Source: Kordiimonadaceae bacterium (GTDB taxonomy: Bacteria > Pseudomonadota > Alphaproteobacteria > Sphingomonadales > Emcibacteraceae). From it: a stretch of 64,000 nt of DNA. Each line of letters opens with the position of its first letter. Position 1 is the first letter of the stretch. This document shows positions 1 to 9,866 of the stretch, in pieces. The stretch covers positions 1-64,000 of the forward strand of contig JABGYD010000026.1 of NCBI GenBank assembly GCA_018675425.1, written 5' to 3'. The translations under genes and the position numbers were made by a program. Under the pieces are notes generated by a model, which was not told the DNA's origin, searched no databases, and saw nothing but the letters and a program-made list of their open reading frames with translations.

Positions 1-127
1 TCTTATCTAAAAACGATTTGTAGTCCATTTTTTCGTTAGCTGCAAAATATTTTGGGCAATTTTCATCAAAAAGGGAAAGGCACGCAATTTTATCGCGTTC
101 CTTGTACTTTTTAAAACTTATAGACAA
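1..127 (-). CDS. GNAT-family N-acetyltransferase, N-terminal part only (truncated by window edge), likely TTG start
   Basis: Reverse-strand frame open from TTG at 127-125 to the edge: (M)SISFKKYKERDKIACLSLFDENCPKYFAANEKMDYKSFLDK, resembling GNAT N-termini (RpxDxxACLxLFDxNxPxYFAxxExxDFxxFL). Not in the ORF track. Confidence 0.55.
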   Translation of the reverse strand, partial: MSISFKKYKERDKIACLSLFDENCPKYFAANEKMDYKSFLDK

Positions 128-130
128 ATA

Positions 131-1717
131 TTAAGCCCTGCCAGCACGCTTATCTAGTTCAGCTATGGTAATCCAGGCACCCTCAATAGCACCGGCCATC
201 CAGCCAGAGAGACGAGGGGCTATGCAATCACCAGCAAATAATACTCGATTTTCGCCTTTAAGTATGGTGGGTAATTTTTTTATGCTGTCGCCACGCCAAC
301 TAGACCACCCAGACTTATTATACTTTTCATCTTCCCAAATAATACCAGCGGCCTTACCGTTAAAGTTTTGTCTGTAATTTCCAGGATGAATATTTTCCCC
401 TGTTGACAGTGCATATTCTACTTTTTGATCTATATTCATTTTACTGAATGCCGTCGAAAGTCCTCCAAATAGATAGGAAGCTAATATAACACCACCATTA
501 TTACCATGTAAATCTGCAGATGGATAAGCAATAGTTCCCGCCATACTAGTTGATGAAACACCTCCATAAATCATATCTTCAACTTCCCAAAAGCGTGTCT
601 TCATTTGAAGACCAAACTTCGAAACCTGGCTCGGAGCTGGTGTTTTCATTGCATCAATGATGTCTTGATTAAAATCGTTTTCAATTTCTGTGACTACTGC
701 AAAGGGAATAGTAGAAATAAGGTAATCGCCTTTTGTTGTTCTTTCCCGACCACTTTTTGTATCCTTGTAATTTATAGAAACCCCGTCATTGGTTTGTGAT
801 ATTTTCGTCACTTCTTTGTTGAGTTTCATTGTACCTCTGGGCAGGGCGTCACGAAGTGCAAAAGATAAAGCGTCCATGCCTCCTACTGCCTGAAACATAC
901 ATGTTGGATGATCAGACGTTAATTCTCGAGTTTGAATGTTTAAATTTAGGAGCTCGCTCAGATCATAAGGTTCAGATAAAGTTCCATAATTCTCTCCCGC
1001 ACCTTTATATGTGGAATATCCACGGATTGCGTTAGCCTGGTATTCAAAAGTATCAGCATTAATTAAACCCATACTTTTTAGATAAGTTAAAAGTTTTTCA
1101 ATATCTTCCGGAGTTAGTATATCATCAAGTGCTCCACCTGAGGCACATTTGGCGAGTAGTTCCGCTACATGACCTTTCCTATCGGCCTCCATATGAATTC
1201 GACGAACGCGTTTATTATTCAAAGGACCTTCAATGGAGTCAGAATATACATAGCTTTGACTGCTATGGTTTAACATAACCTCTAAAGGGACTCCAAGAGT
1301 ACGGCAATAATGTAGTGTTGAATGATGTTGACCTGGAATACGCCAAGCTCCATGATTTAGATATTGCCCATGTTCAAAATCACAAGTTTCAATTGTGCCA
1401 TCTGCTTGAGTAACCTTTGTTCCTTTTCTAGAACAGCTGGTTCTACCACCGGCAAAATCACGTGCCTCCAAAAGTTCAACCTCATAACCTTTTTTACTGA
1501 GTTCAAGAGCGGAAACCATACCAGCAAGACCTGCACCAAGAACAATTACCTTTTGACCCTTTCCGGATGTGCTAAGCATTGGTGGTGCTGTCATCTCGGA
1601 TGCAAAACTGTTTTCGAAGCCACTTAGCGCCGTCATCACAGCTGCAGACCCACCAATCATTCCAATGGTTTGTAAGAAATCTCGCTTAGAAATAGCATTG
1701 TTTATTTTCTCGGTCAT
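131..1717 (-). CDS. Flavin monoamine oxidase / L-amino-acid oxidase family protein with Tat-like signal
   Basis: KVIVLGAGLAGMVSALELSKKGYEVELLEARDFAGGRT Rossmann FAD motif; C-terminal RVLFAGDCIAPRLSGWMAGAIEGAW; N-terminal SKRDFLQ followed by hydrophobic stretch. Confidence 0.88.
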   Translation of the reverse strand: MTEKINNAISKRDFLQTIGMIGGSAAVMTALSGFENSFASEMTAPPMLSTSGKGQKVIVLGAGLAGMVSALELSKKGYEVELLEARDFAGGRTSCSRKGTKVTQADGTIETCDFEHGQYLNHGAWRIPGQHHSTLHYCRTLGVPLEVMLNHSSQSYVYSDSIEGPLNNKRVRRIHMEADRKGHVAELLAKCASGGALDDILTPEDIEKLLTYLKSMGLINADTFEYQANAIRGYSTYKGAGENYGTLSEPYDLSELLNLNIQTRELTSDHPTCMFQAVGGMDALSFALRDALPRGTMKLNKEVTKISQTNDGVSINYKDTKSGRERTTKGDYLISTIPFAVVTEIENDFNQDIIDAMKTPAPSQVSKFGLQMKTRFWEVEDMIYGGVSSTSMAGTIAYPSADLHGNNGGVILASYLFGGLSTAFSKMNIDQKVEYALSTGENIHPGNYRQNFNGKAAGIIWEDEKYNKSGWSSWRGDSIKKLPTILKGENRVLFAGDCIAPRLSGWMAGAIEGAWITIAELDKRAGRA

Positions 1718-1896
1718 TTTATTGCTCCATGGTAATTTTTTTAGTGTTCTGAAGTATAATTTTTTTTAACTCTAACATTTATATTGTAGCAGTATAAGAG
1801 CATGTTTTGTCAAATGATTTATCAGAAAATAGTTGTTATTTTATTAATCAGACTGATACCATTAATTTCTTAAAATTTAAATAATGAGGGACTAAA

Positions 1897-3021
1897 ATGA
1901 TTGATAGAAGAAAATTCATGTCAGGTGCCTTGGCAATTCCTGTTTTACATAGTCTTGGGGGTAAAGTATTGGCGCAAAAGAGTGATCCAAATTTTACACC
2001 AGCAATAATAGGGAAACCTTGGGATCCGGAACGAAATGCACTTGTTTTTGACGCTATGGGGGAGATTAGGGATACTTATTCTGATCAGTTAATCGAGGAA
2101 ATGTTGGCAGCTGGTATGCGAGGTATTGCAGTCACATGCGGTAACCCAAGACAAGATAACCTATCGGTTGAAGGCGGTTTTCAGTCAGCACTTGAAGAAA
2201 TGCTTTGGTTTGATAGACATATAGAAGATAAATCACAATACTATTTAAAAGGAAATAAAGTTCTTGATATTGATAGGGCCCGTGCAGATGGAAAAATAGC
2301 AATTTTTTACATCACGCAAAACTCAGACCATTTTATGCGTGAACTTGATAACGTAGATGTATTTTATGGTGTTGGTCAACGTTCTTGTCAACTCACTTAT
2401 AATTATCAAAATTATGCCGGTTCTGGCTGCATGGAAACTCATGGTTCAGGTGTTACTGACTTCGGTGGTCGGTTGATTGAAAAACTAAACGATATAGGTA
2501 TGATGATCGATTTAAGTCATGCAAATGTCCAGACTACACTTGATGCTACAGATATTTCATCTCGCCCCATCCATATTTCTCATACGACATGCGCTGATGT
2601 TCATGAAAACCCAAGAGCTATGCCAGATATCGCCTTAAGGGCTGTGGCTGAAAAAGGGGGGGTTATTGGCATGACACAGATTCGAACCTTTATGACTATG
2701 TCGAGGTACGGAATGGTGGATCTTTATTTTGATCATATAATGCACGCAGTAAATGTAGCAGGTATTGACCATGTTTGCATTGGTTCTGATAGAGATCATC
2801 GACGTTTAGTTGTTACTCCTGAATACTTAGAGGAAATGCAACGGGAGCAAGGACAGCGTTTTGATATAAGGCGTGTTCCATTATATTTTGAAGAATTAAA
2901 TTCTCCCCGACGAATGGAAGTCATTTGGGATAAATTAATCAAGCGAGGCCTTTCAGAGGATACAGTAGAAAAAATTACCGGGCTTAATATTTATAATTAT
3001 TACAAAGAAATTTTAGGTTAA
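1897..3021 (+). CDS. Membrane (renal-type) dipeptidase, peptidase M19, Tat-like signal
   Basis: DRRKFMSGALAIPVLHSLGG N-terminus; GMMIDLSHANVQTTLDA, PIHISHTTC, GIDHVCIGSDRDH typical of M19. Confidence 0.88.
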   Translation: MIDRRKFMSGALAIPVLHSLGGKVLAQKSDPNFTPAIIGKPWDPERNALVFDAMGEIRDTYSDQLIEEMLAAGMRGIAVTCGNPRQDNLSVEGGFQSALEEMLWFDRHIEDKSQYYLKGNKVLDIDRARADGKIAIFYITQNSDHFMRELDNVDVFYGVGQRSCQLTYNYQNYAGSGCMETHGSGVTDFGGRLIEKLNDIGMMIDLSHANVQTTLDATDISSRPIHISHTTCADVHENPRAMPDIALRAVAEKGGVIGMTQIRTFMTMSRYGMVDLYFDHIMHAVNVAGIDHVCIGSDRDHRRLVVTPEYLEEMQREQGQRFDIRRVPLYFEELNSPRRMEVIWDKLIKRGLSEDTVEKITGLNIYNYYKEILG

Positions 3022-3042
3022 GGTATGAAATAAAGCGCTTAC

Positions 3043-4647
3043 ATGATAAAAAATAAAACCTATTATCAGGCTATTGGTAAAGAACCCATTGTAGCAAAAA
3101 ATGGTATGGCTGCTACCTCCCACCCAATTGCAACAGAAGTAGCGATTGAGGTGCTAAAGGCTGGTGGCAATGCAATGGATGCAGCAGTTTCTGCATGTGC
3201 GGTTCAATGTGTTGTAGAGCCGCAATCAACTGGTATTGGTGGTGATTGTTTTGCTATTTTTTCACCTTTAGGTAAAACAAATTATAGCGCTTATAATGGT
3301 TCTGGTAGAACACCTGCCGCCGCAGATTCTTCTTGGTATCGGTCCCAAGGAATTACTAACATTTCAGAACAAAGTCCTCATGCTGTAACTATACCGGGGG
3401 CTGTTGATGCCTGGGATTGCCTTATTAGGGATCATGGGCGCATGAAATTAGCTGAGATTTTAGAACCAGCAATTAAACTTGCTAAAAATGGTTATAAAAT
3501 ACTTGAGCGAGTTGGAAGGGACTTTAAGCACGCAGAGTACTATATTAATTCTTCATCAAATGCTGGAAAAATTTTTATGCCAAATGGAGTATTGCCAGAA
3601 GTTGGTGAAATTCACCAGCAGCCACTTTTGGCAAAAACTTTAGATATTATTGCTTCTGAAGGTAGAGAAGGATTTTATCATGGAAAAATTGCAGAAGATT
3701 TAGTCACTTACTTACAAAGTTTGGGAGGATTACACACACTTAAGGATTTTCACAACGCGTCTGGAAATTACATTGACCCAATATCAGCAGAATTCAATGG
3801 TTATGAAGTTTATCAATGTCCACCAAATGGCCAGGGTATTATCGCTCTTATGTTGTTAAAAATTATGGAGCGATTTAAAAATAATAATAACTCACCATTA
3901 GACCCAGAGCTGGTTCATAGAGAAATTGAAGCTGGTAAACTAGCTTATCATTACAGGGATCTCTATTTGGCCGATCCAGACCATACTGGAGTTCCGGTAG
4001 ATGAAATGCTTTCTCACGAAACTATAACTCGTTTATTTAAAACTATTGGTAATAAGGCTATACAATCACTTTCGGAATATGAACTGCCAAACCATCAAGA
4101 TACAGTTTATATAAGTGTGGTGGATAAAGAAAGAAATTGTGCTAGCTTTATAAACACTCTCTTTATGCCATTTGGTAGTGGTCTTCTGGAACCTAATTCC
4201 GGGGTGCTACTTCACAATAGAGGATGTGGGTTTTCAATGAGACGGGGACACCCTAATCAGATTGCAGGCGGGAAAAGGCCTTTACATACAATTATTCCGG
4301 CTATGCTTGCAAAAAATGGCCGAACAATTATGCCGTTTGGGGTGATGGGAGGTGCATATCAGGCATTTGGCCATTTACAGTTTTTAAGTCGTTTAATTAA
4401 TTATAATTATGATATTCAGCAGGCAATGGATATCCCTCGTTTTTTTCCTAACCCTATGACGGGTGAGGTAGAGATAGAAGAGGAAATTAATCCAGAGTTG
4501 ATTAAACAAATCAAAATGAGGGGGCATAAAGTTGTGTTGAGTTCATCACCAATTGGTGGTTCTCAGGCTATTTGGATTGATTATAAAAATGGAACTTTAG
4601 TTGGTGGTTCTGATCCACGTAAGGATGGTTGCGCTCAGGGCTATTAA
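3043..4647 (+). CDS. Gamma-glutamyltransferase family protein (YwrD-like), no obvious signal peptide
   Basis: KNGMAATSHPIATEVAIEVLKAGGNAMDAAVSA, QDTVYISVVDKERNCASFINTLF (nucleophile Thr region), GKRPLHTIIPAML. Confidence 0.9.
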   Translation: MIKNKTYYQAIGKEPIVAKNGMAATSHPIATEVAIEVLKAGGNAMDAAVSACAVQCVVEPQSTGIGGDCFAIFSPLGKTNYSAYNGSGRTPAAADSSWYRSQGITNISEQSPHAVTIPGAVDAWDCLIRDHGRMKLAEILEPAIKLAKNGYKILERVGRDFKHAEYYINSSSNAGKIFMPNGVLPEVGEIHQQPLLAKTLDIIASEGREGFYHGKIAEDLVTYLQSLGGLHTLKDFHNASGNYIDPISAEFNGYEVYQCPPNGQGIIALMLLKIMERFKNNNNSPLDPELVHREIEAGKLAYHYRDLYLADPDHTGVPVDEMLSHETITRLFKTIGNKAIQSLSEYELPNHQDTVYISVVDKERNCASFINTLFMPFGSGLLEPNSGVLLHNRGCGFSMRRGHPNQIAGGKRPLHTIIPAMLAKNGRTIMPFGVMGGAYQAFGHLQFLSRLINYNYDIQQAMDIPRFFPNPMTGEVEIEEEINPELIKQIKMRGHKVVLSSSPIGGSQAIWIDYKNGTLVGGSDPRKDGCAQGY

Positions 4648-4737
4648 ATTACATGGTATATAAGTAATATAATAAAAAGACTTGTTAAATATTCTTAATA
4701 CTTATAATTTTTGTGCTTACAAAATAGGACTAAATTT

Positions 4738-6015
4738 ATGAGTGAAGATGTACTGAATAAAGTTTTTGAAATAATTGAAAAATCCGAAGATAACATAGTT
4801 GAACTATGCCAAGATCTAATTCGGTTCCCAACTGTTAATCCGCCTGGAAATGACTATAAAGCCTGCGTTGAATATATCGGTGATCGACTTAAAGTCCGTG
4901 GTTTTAAAGTTGAATATATTAGAGCTTTTGGTACACCAGGGGACAGTTCGGAGTTCCCACGCTATAATGTAGTAGCTCGTTATGACACAGGAAGGCCAGG
5001 GCCTTGCGTTCATTTTAATAGCCATATTGATGTTGTTGAAACTGGTGAAGGTTGGACGAAAGCCCCCTTTGCGGCAGATCTTATTGATGGTAAAATTTAT
5101 GGTCGTGGCGCATGTGATATGAAGGGTGGCATGGCTTCGTCAATTATTGCGGTTGAGGCTCTTATAGATAGCGGCATTGAGTTAAAGGGAGCCATTGAAA
5201 TATCTGGTACTGGTGATGAGGAATCTGGTGGTCTAGGTGGTGTTGCATATTTAGCAGAGAAGGGATACTTTTCAAAAGATCGAGTAGACCATGTCATTAT
5301 ACCTGAACCACTTAATGTTGATAGGGTTTGTTTGGGTCATCGAGGAGTTTGGTGGGCGGAGATAGAAACACACGGCAGGATAGCACATGGGTCTATGCCA
5401 TTTTTAGGTGATTGCGCTGTTCGTCATATGGGGGCGGTTGTAGCAAATTTTGAAGATAAACTTTATCCGGCCATGGCAGCCCGCTATACCGCAATGCCTG
5501 TCGTCCCTGAAGGAGCAAAACAGTCCACCCTTAATATTAATAGTATCCATGGCGGACAGGCAGAGGGTAATGAAGGTTTGCCAGCACCCTGCGTACCTGA
5601 TAGTTGCCGGATGATTATCGATCGTCGATTTTTAGTTGAAGAAGAATTGGAAGAGGTCAAAAGTGAAGTTGTCAATATTCTTTCTTCTCTAGAGAAGTCT
5701 AGAGAAGGATTTAGTTTTGATATTAGGGATATGTTGGAAGTTATACCAAGTATGACTGACAGTAATTCACCTGTTGTAAAGGCCACGGTTGCTGCAATTG
5801 AAGATGTTCTTGGTATTACACCTGAATTAATTTGTTCACCCGGAACCTATGATCAAAAACATATTGATAGAATTGGCAATCTAAAAGATTGTATTGCTTA
5901 TGGGCCGGGGATACTAGAACTTGCTCATCAACCTGATGAATATGTTGTGGTTGAAGATATGATAAATTCGGCAAAAGTAATGGCGTCATCTACGTATAAA
6001 TTGCTTTCACAGTAG
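4738..6015 (+). CDS. M20 family metallopeptidase (ArgE/DapE/aminoacylase-type deacylase)
   Basis: VHFNSHIDVVETGEGW, KIYGRGACDMKGGMASS, GTGDEESGG. Start moved from 4711 to ATG 4738, which follows a purine-rich stretch. Confidence 0.88.
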   Translation: MSEDVLNKVFEIIEKSEDNIVELCQDLIRFPTVNPPGNDYKACVEYIGDRLKVRGFKVEYIRAFGTPGDSSEFPRYNVVARYDTGRPGPCVHFNSHIDVVETGEGWTKAPFAADLIDGKIYGRGACDMKGGMASSIIAVEALIDSGIELKGAIEISGTGDEESGGLGGVAYLAEKGYFSKDRVDHVIIPEPLNVDRVCLGHRGVWWAEIETHGRIAHGSMPFLGDCAVRHMGAVVANFEDKLYPAMAARYTAMPVVPEGAKQSTLNINSIHGGQAEGNEGLPAPCVPDSCRMIIDRRFLVEEELEEVKSEVVNILSSLEKSREGFSFDIRDMLEVIPSMTDSNSPVVKATVAAIEDVLGITPELICSPGTYDQKHIDRIGNLKDCIAYGPGILELAHQPDEYVVVEDMINSAKVMASSTYKLLSQ

Positions 6016-6077
6016 TTTAATCAAAATTTTAACTTATAGTTATACAATTATGAATAATTAAATATTTAAAGGGTCTA

Positions 6078-6587
6078 ATGTTAACTGGTATATTGAATAA
6101 TTTAACAAGACGTAACTTTGTATTTGGTCTAGCGGCCTTTGGTTTAACACTAGAATGTCAAAGTCTTGTTTATAAAAATAATACAAAAAAAAGCGAAGCC
6201 GATGGTCTTTTACACATGCGATTAAATGGTAAAGTTGATGTTTATTCTGGTGGTGGCCATCATGGTGTATATTCTAGTTGTGACACTCTAAAAGTTTTAA
6301 AGCGAACGTTGAATTTTAATAATAATGATTTTGTTATTATTGCGGGTGATAATCCAGATCAGCTTCCTGGGTTTTTAGGCCAAACCCTGCATCATATGAG
6401 TTTTACAAATGCAAAAACTAACCAAAAAGCTGCATCTATCTTAAAACAAAAATTCAATAATCAGGGTGGTAATATCTTTGTTGAGCCCTCATATATTATT
6501 GATAAAGGGATTTCTAGAAAAACACAAAAAATAATTAACACCCTCAAACCAGAGGGTATTATTGTTGCTGTGGAGCACATTATTTAA
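6078..6587 (+). CDS. Hypothetical exported protein with Tat-like N-terminus
   Basis: Intact 169-aa ORF beginning LTRRNFVFGLAAFGLTLEC; no family recognised; stop abuts the ABC substrate-binding gene. Confidence 0.65.
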   Translation: MLTGILNNLTRRNFVFGLAAFGLTLECQSLVYKNNTKKSEADGLLHMRLNGKVDVYSGGGHHGVYSSCDTLKVLKRTLNFNNNDFVIIAGDNPDQLPGFLGQTLHHMSFTNAKTNQKAASILKQKFNNQGGNIFVEPSYIIDKGISRKTQKIINTLKPEGIIVAVEHII

Positions 6588-8062
6588 TGAAAATAATTAA
6601 CTTAGTTATTATCTTATTATCTAGCTGGCCATGTATAGCGTGGCCAGTGACTTTAAATGTTGGATTACAGCTTGAGCCACCTAATTTAGATCCAACCTCT
6701 GGAGCTGCAGCTGCAATTGATGATGTCGTTTATGGCAATATATTTGAGGGACTTGTTAGAATTAATGAAGATGGTGATGTTCAGCCAGGTCTTTCTCTAT
6801 CATGGGATATAGGTGATGATGGAAAATCTTATATTTTTTATCTTGCTAAAGGTGTTTTGTTTCATAATGGCGATCCCTTTACTGCAACTGATGTCAAATT
6901 CTCTTTTAGTCGGGCCCGGTCAGATAGCTCTACAAATGCTAAAAAATATATTTTTAAACCTATCGTTGATATTAATGTTATTGATCCACATACTGTTATG
7001 ATCACTCTTGATCAGGCAAGACCAGATTTTCTTTTTAACATTGGTCTTGGGGACGCTGTCATTGTAAATAAAGATAGTGCGGATAGAAATTCTTTTAATC
7101 CCGTTGGAACTGGACCATTCAAATTTATCAAATGGGTTAGAGGAGATAGAGTAGAACTTGAGCGTTATAAAAAATATTGGGGTCCATCTGTTTTTCTTGA
7201 GGGTGCGCACTTTAAATTTATTACGGATCCTTTATCTGCCTATACGGCAATGAAAGCTGGTGATATTGATGCCTTTCCAAATTACCCTGTCCCTGAGAAC
7301 TTGTTTTTATTTGAAAATGACCCTGCTTATGAAGTTGTTATTGGTCTGACTGCTGGAGAGACAATATTAGCTACAAATAATAGAAATCCCCCATTTGATA
7401 ATGTTTTGGTAAGAAAGGCTATTGCCTATGCTATAGATCGATCCGAGCTAATAGATGGCGCGATGTTTGGTAACGCAGTGCCTATAGGTAGTCACTTTGC
7501 TCCTAATCACCCAGATTATATAGACTTAACTGGACTTTTCCCTCATAATTTAGATCAGGCACGTCAATTATTATTATCAGCGGGTTATCCAAATGGTTTT
7601 TCTGCTAGCTTAAAACTCCCCCCTCCAATTTATGCCCGAAGAACTGGAGAGCTAATTGCTAGTCAACTAGGGCGTGTTGGAATTAATATTAAAATAGAAA
7701 ATATGGAATGGTCACAATGGATTGACCAAGTTCTTATTAATAAAAACTATGATCTGTCTATAGTTTCACATGTCGAGCCAATGGATATAAATATCTATGC
7801 TAACCACAATTATTATTTTGGATATGATAATGATGAATTTAAGCAAATTATTCTAGATATTGAAACTAATACCGATGCTTTAAATTCCAGCCGTCTTTAC
7901 AAACTTGCACAGAAAAAAATTGCTGAGGATGCCGTTAATGGATATCTCTTCCAACTTGGAAAATATGGAGTTTGGAAGACTGGATTAAAAGGAATGTGGA
8001 GCAACTATCCAATACGTTCGAATGACCTAAGGGGGGTTTATTTAGAGGGTGATAAGCAATGA
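6587..8062 (+). CDS. ABC transporter substrate-binding protein (dipeptide/oligopeptide SBP family 5)
   Basis: Signal peptide; LNVGLQLEPPNLDPTSG...VYGNIFEGLVRI; FNPVGTGPFKF; VRKAIAYAIDRSELI. Confidence 0.93.
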   Translation: MKIINLVIILLSSWPCIAWPVTLNVGLQLEPPNLDPTSGAAAAIDDVVYGNIFEGLVRINEDGDVQPGLSLSWDIGDDGKSYIFYLAKGVLFHNGDPFTATDVKFSFSRARSDSSTNAKKYIFKPIVDINVIDPHTVMITLDQARPDFLFNIGLGDAVIVNKDSADRNSFNPVGTGPFKFIKWVRGDRVELERYKKYWGPSVFLEGAHFKFITDPLSAYTAMKAGDIDAFPNYPVPENLFLFENDPAYEVVIGLTAGETILATNNRNPPFDNVLVRKAIAYAIDRSELIDGAMFGNAVPIGSHFAPNHPDYIDLTGLFPHNLDQARQLLLSAGYPNGFSASLKLPPPIYARRTGELIASQLGRVGINIKIENMEWSQWIDQVLINKNYDLSIVSHVEPMDINIYANHNYYFGYDNDEFKQIILDIETNTDALNSSRLYKLAQKKIAEDAVNGYLFQLGKYGVWKTGLKGMWSNYPIRSNDLRGVYLEGDKQ

Positions 8063-9009
8063 TTTCTTTTTTATTAAAAAAAATTACCTCTTTAATAATT
8101 ACTCTTCTTGTATCAACGGGTGTTATTTTTATTTTAATAGAAGTTGTACCGGGTGATCCCGTCGCTTTTATGATGGGCCTTTCTGGAAGTACAGATGCGG
8201 CAGATGCCTTAAGATTAGAACTTGGTCTTAATGTTGGTCCTTGGGATCGCTATTTTGATTGGGTATCGGGAATGGTTAATGGAAATTTTGGTATAAGTTA
8301 CACATATAGAGTTCCCGTAGTTGAACTAATAAGGGAAAGGGCGCTAGTTTCAGTTCCCCTCACGATCTATGCTCTTTTACTGTCAACAGTAATAGCAATA
8401 CCGGCAGGCTTGATTAGTGCAACAAGAAGAGGTTCTTTAGTTGACACATCATTTATGGGCTTTGCACAGTTAGGTGTGGCAATTCCTAATTTTTGGTTTG
8501 CTATTTTATTAGTTCTCTTTTTTTCAACTACTTTAAAGCTGTTTTCAGCTAGTGGTTTTCCTGGTTGGGATGCGGGCTTTTTCATATGTCTTAAGGCACT
8601 CACCTTACCAGCAATTTCTCTAGCCCTGCCGCAAGCTGCTATTTTATCTCGGGTTATGCGATCATCTGTTCTTGACGTTATGAATGAGGACTATATTCGG
8701 ACCGCAAGGGCTAAAGGCCTTAGCAAGAAACAAGCCCTATTTCGCCATGGGCTCCGCAATGCTATGATACCAGTTCTTACTATTTTAGGCCTTCAGTTTT
8801 CATTTCTCTTAGCCGGAGGGATAATTATTGAAAGTGTGTTCTCATTACCAGGATTGGGCCGCCTTGTGTTTCAATCAATAATACAGCGTGATTTAATAGT
8901 TGTTAAATCTATCGTTACATTATTAGTTTTTTCAGTTGTAACAATAACTTTTATTGTCGATTTACTCTATGCGGCTGTTGACCCAAGACTTCGGGAAGGA
9001 AATTCATGA
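8059..9009 (+). CDS. ABC transporter permease (DppB-like)
   Basis: Multi-TM; VVPGDPVAFMMG; EDYIRTARAKGLSKKQALFRHGLRNAMIPVLTILG coupling motif; 4-bp overlap with upstream gene. Confidence 0.93.
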   Translation: MISFLLKKITSLIITLLVSTGVIFILIEVVPGDPVAFMMGLSGSTDAADALRLELGLNVGPWDRYFDWVSGMVNGNFGISYTYRVPVVELIRERALVSVPLTIYALLLSTVIAIPAGLISATRRGSLVDTSFMGFAQLGVAIPNFWFAILLVLFFSTTLKLFSASGFPGWDAGFFICLKALTLPAISLALPQAAILSRVMRSSVLDVMNEDYIRTARAKGLSKKQALFRHGLRNAMIPVLTILGLQFSFLLAGGIIIESVFSLPGLGRLVFQSIIQRDLIVVKSIVTLLVFSVVTITFIVDLLYAAVDPRLREGNS

Positions 9010-9866
9010 AACATTTTTCAATTAGCTTTATTGTTGGTGGTGGTCTTTCTGTTTTGTTTTTAATGGGAGCCTTACTTTCATTTTTTTGGACCCCATATGA
9101 TGTGGAATTATTAAATATTAAAGGCAAGTTTGCTTCTCCAGGACTTGAACACCTTATGGGAACTGATCATTTTGGTAGGGATATATTATCAATGGTCATG
9201 GTTGGCACTAGAAATGCTATTGCCGTATCATTAATAGCAGTAGGCATAGGTGCAACCATTGGGGTTCCCCTTGGGTTGTGGGCCGCTGCTACGTGTATGA
9301 ATGGTTCTCGTCTTATTGATGAACTGCTTATGCGAGGAAATGACCTTATATTTGCGTTTCCTTCGCTTTTGTTGGCCATTTTGATCACAGCGGTATTTGG
9401 GCCCAGTATTATAAATGCCATTATAGCCATTGGTATTTTTAATATTCCCGTATTTGCACGAATTTCACGCGGGGCAGCTTTAAGTATATGGCCAAAGGAA
9501 TATATATCTGCAGCGCGCGTAGCTGGTAAAGGTGTATCAAGAATAAGTTATGAGCATATTTTGCCAAACATTTTGAATTTATTAATAGTTCAGGCAACAA
9601 TTCAATTTTCAATTGCAATTATTGCAGAGGCGAGTTTGTCATATGTGGGTCTTGGTTCTCAGCCACCCAACCCAAGTCTTGGACGTATGCTTAACGAGGC
9701 TCAAACAATGATATTCTTTGCCCCGTGGCTTGCTTACTTTCCTGGAGGAGTAATAGTTGCCTTGGTCCTTGGGTTTAATTTAATGGGAGATGGAATACGT
9801 GACTTATTAGATCCAAAACTTCGACAAAAAAGTATAACAGGAAAGGTCAGCAATGACGCTTCTTAA
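9006..9866 (+). CDS. ABC transporter permease (DppC-like)
   Basis: HLMGTDHFGRDILS; EYISAARVAGKGVSRISYEHILPNILN; SYVGLGSQPPNPSLGRML. Confidence 0.93.
   Translation: MKHFSISFIVGGGLSVLFLMGALLSFFWTPYDVELLNIKGKFASPGLEHLMGTDHFGRDILSMVMVGTRNAIAVSLIAVGIGATIGVPLGLWAAATCMNGSRLIDELLMRGNDLIFAFPSLLLAILITAVFGPSIINAIIAIGIFNIPVFARISRGAALSIWPKEYISAARVAGKGVSRISYEHILPNILNLLIVQATIQFSIAIIAEASLSYVGLGSQPPNPSLGRMLNEAQTMIFFAPWLAYFPGGVIVALVLGFNLMGDGIRDLLDPKLRQKSITGKVSNDAS

Noticed and set aside
5484-5786. 100-aa minus-strand ORF and similar shadow ORFs (4816-5025, 5097-5297, 8367-8603, 9167-9430, 13768-14085)
   Set aside because: Fully inside confidently assigned genes on the other strand; no plausible domain or ribosome-binding site.
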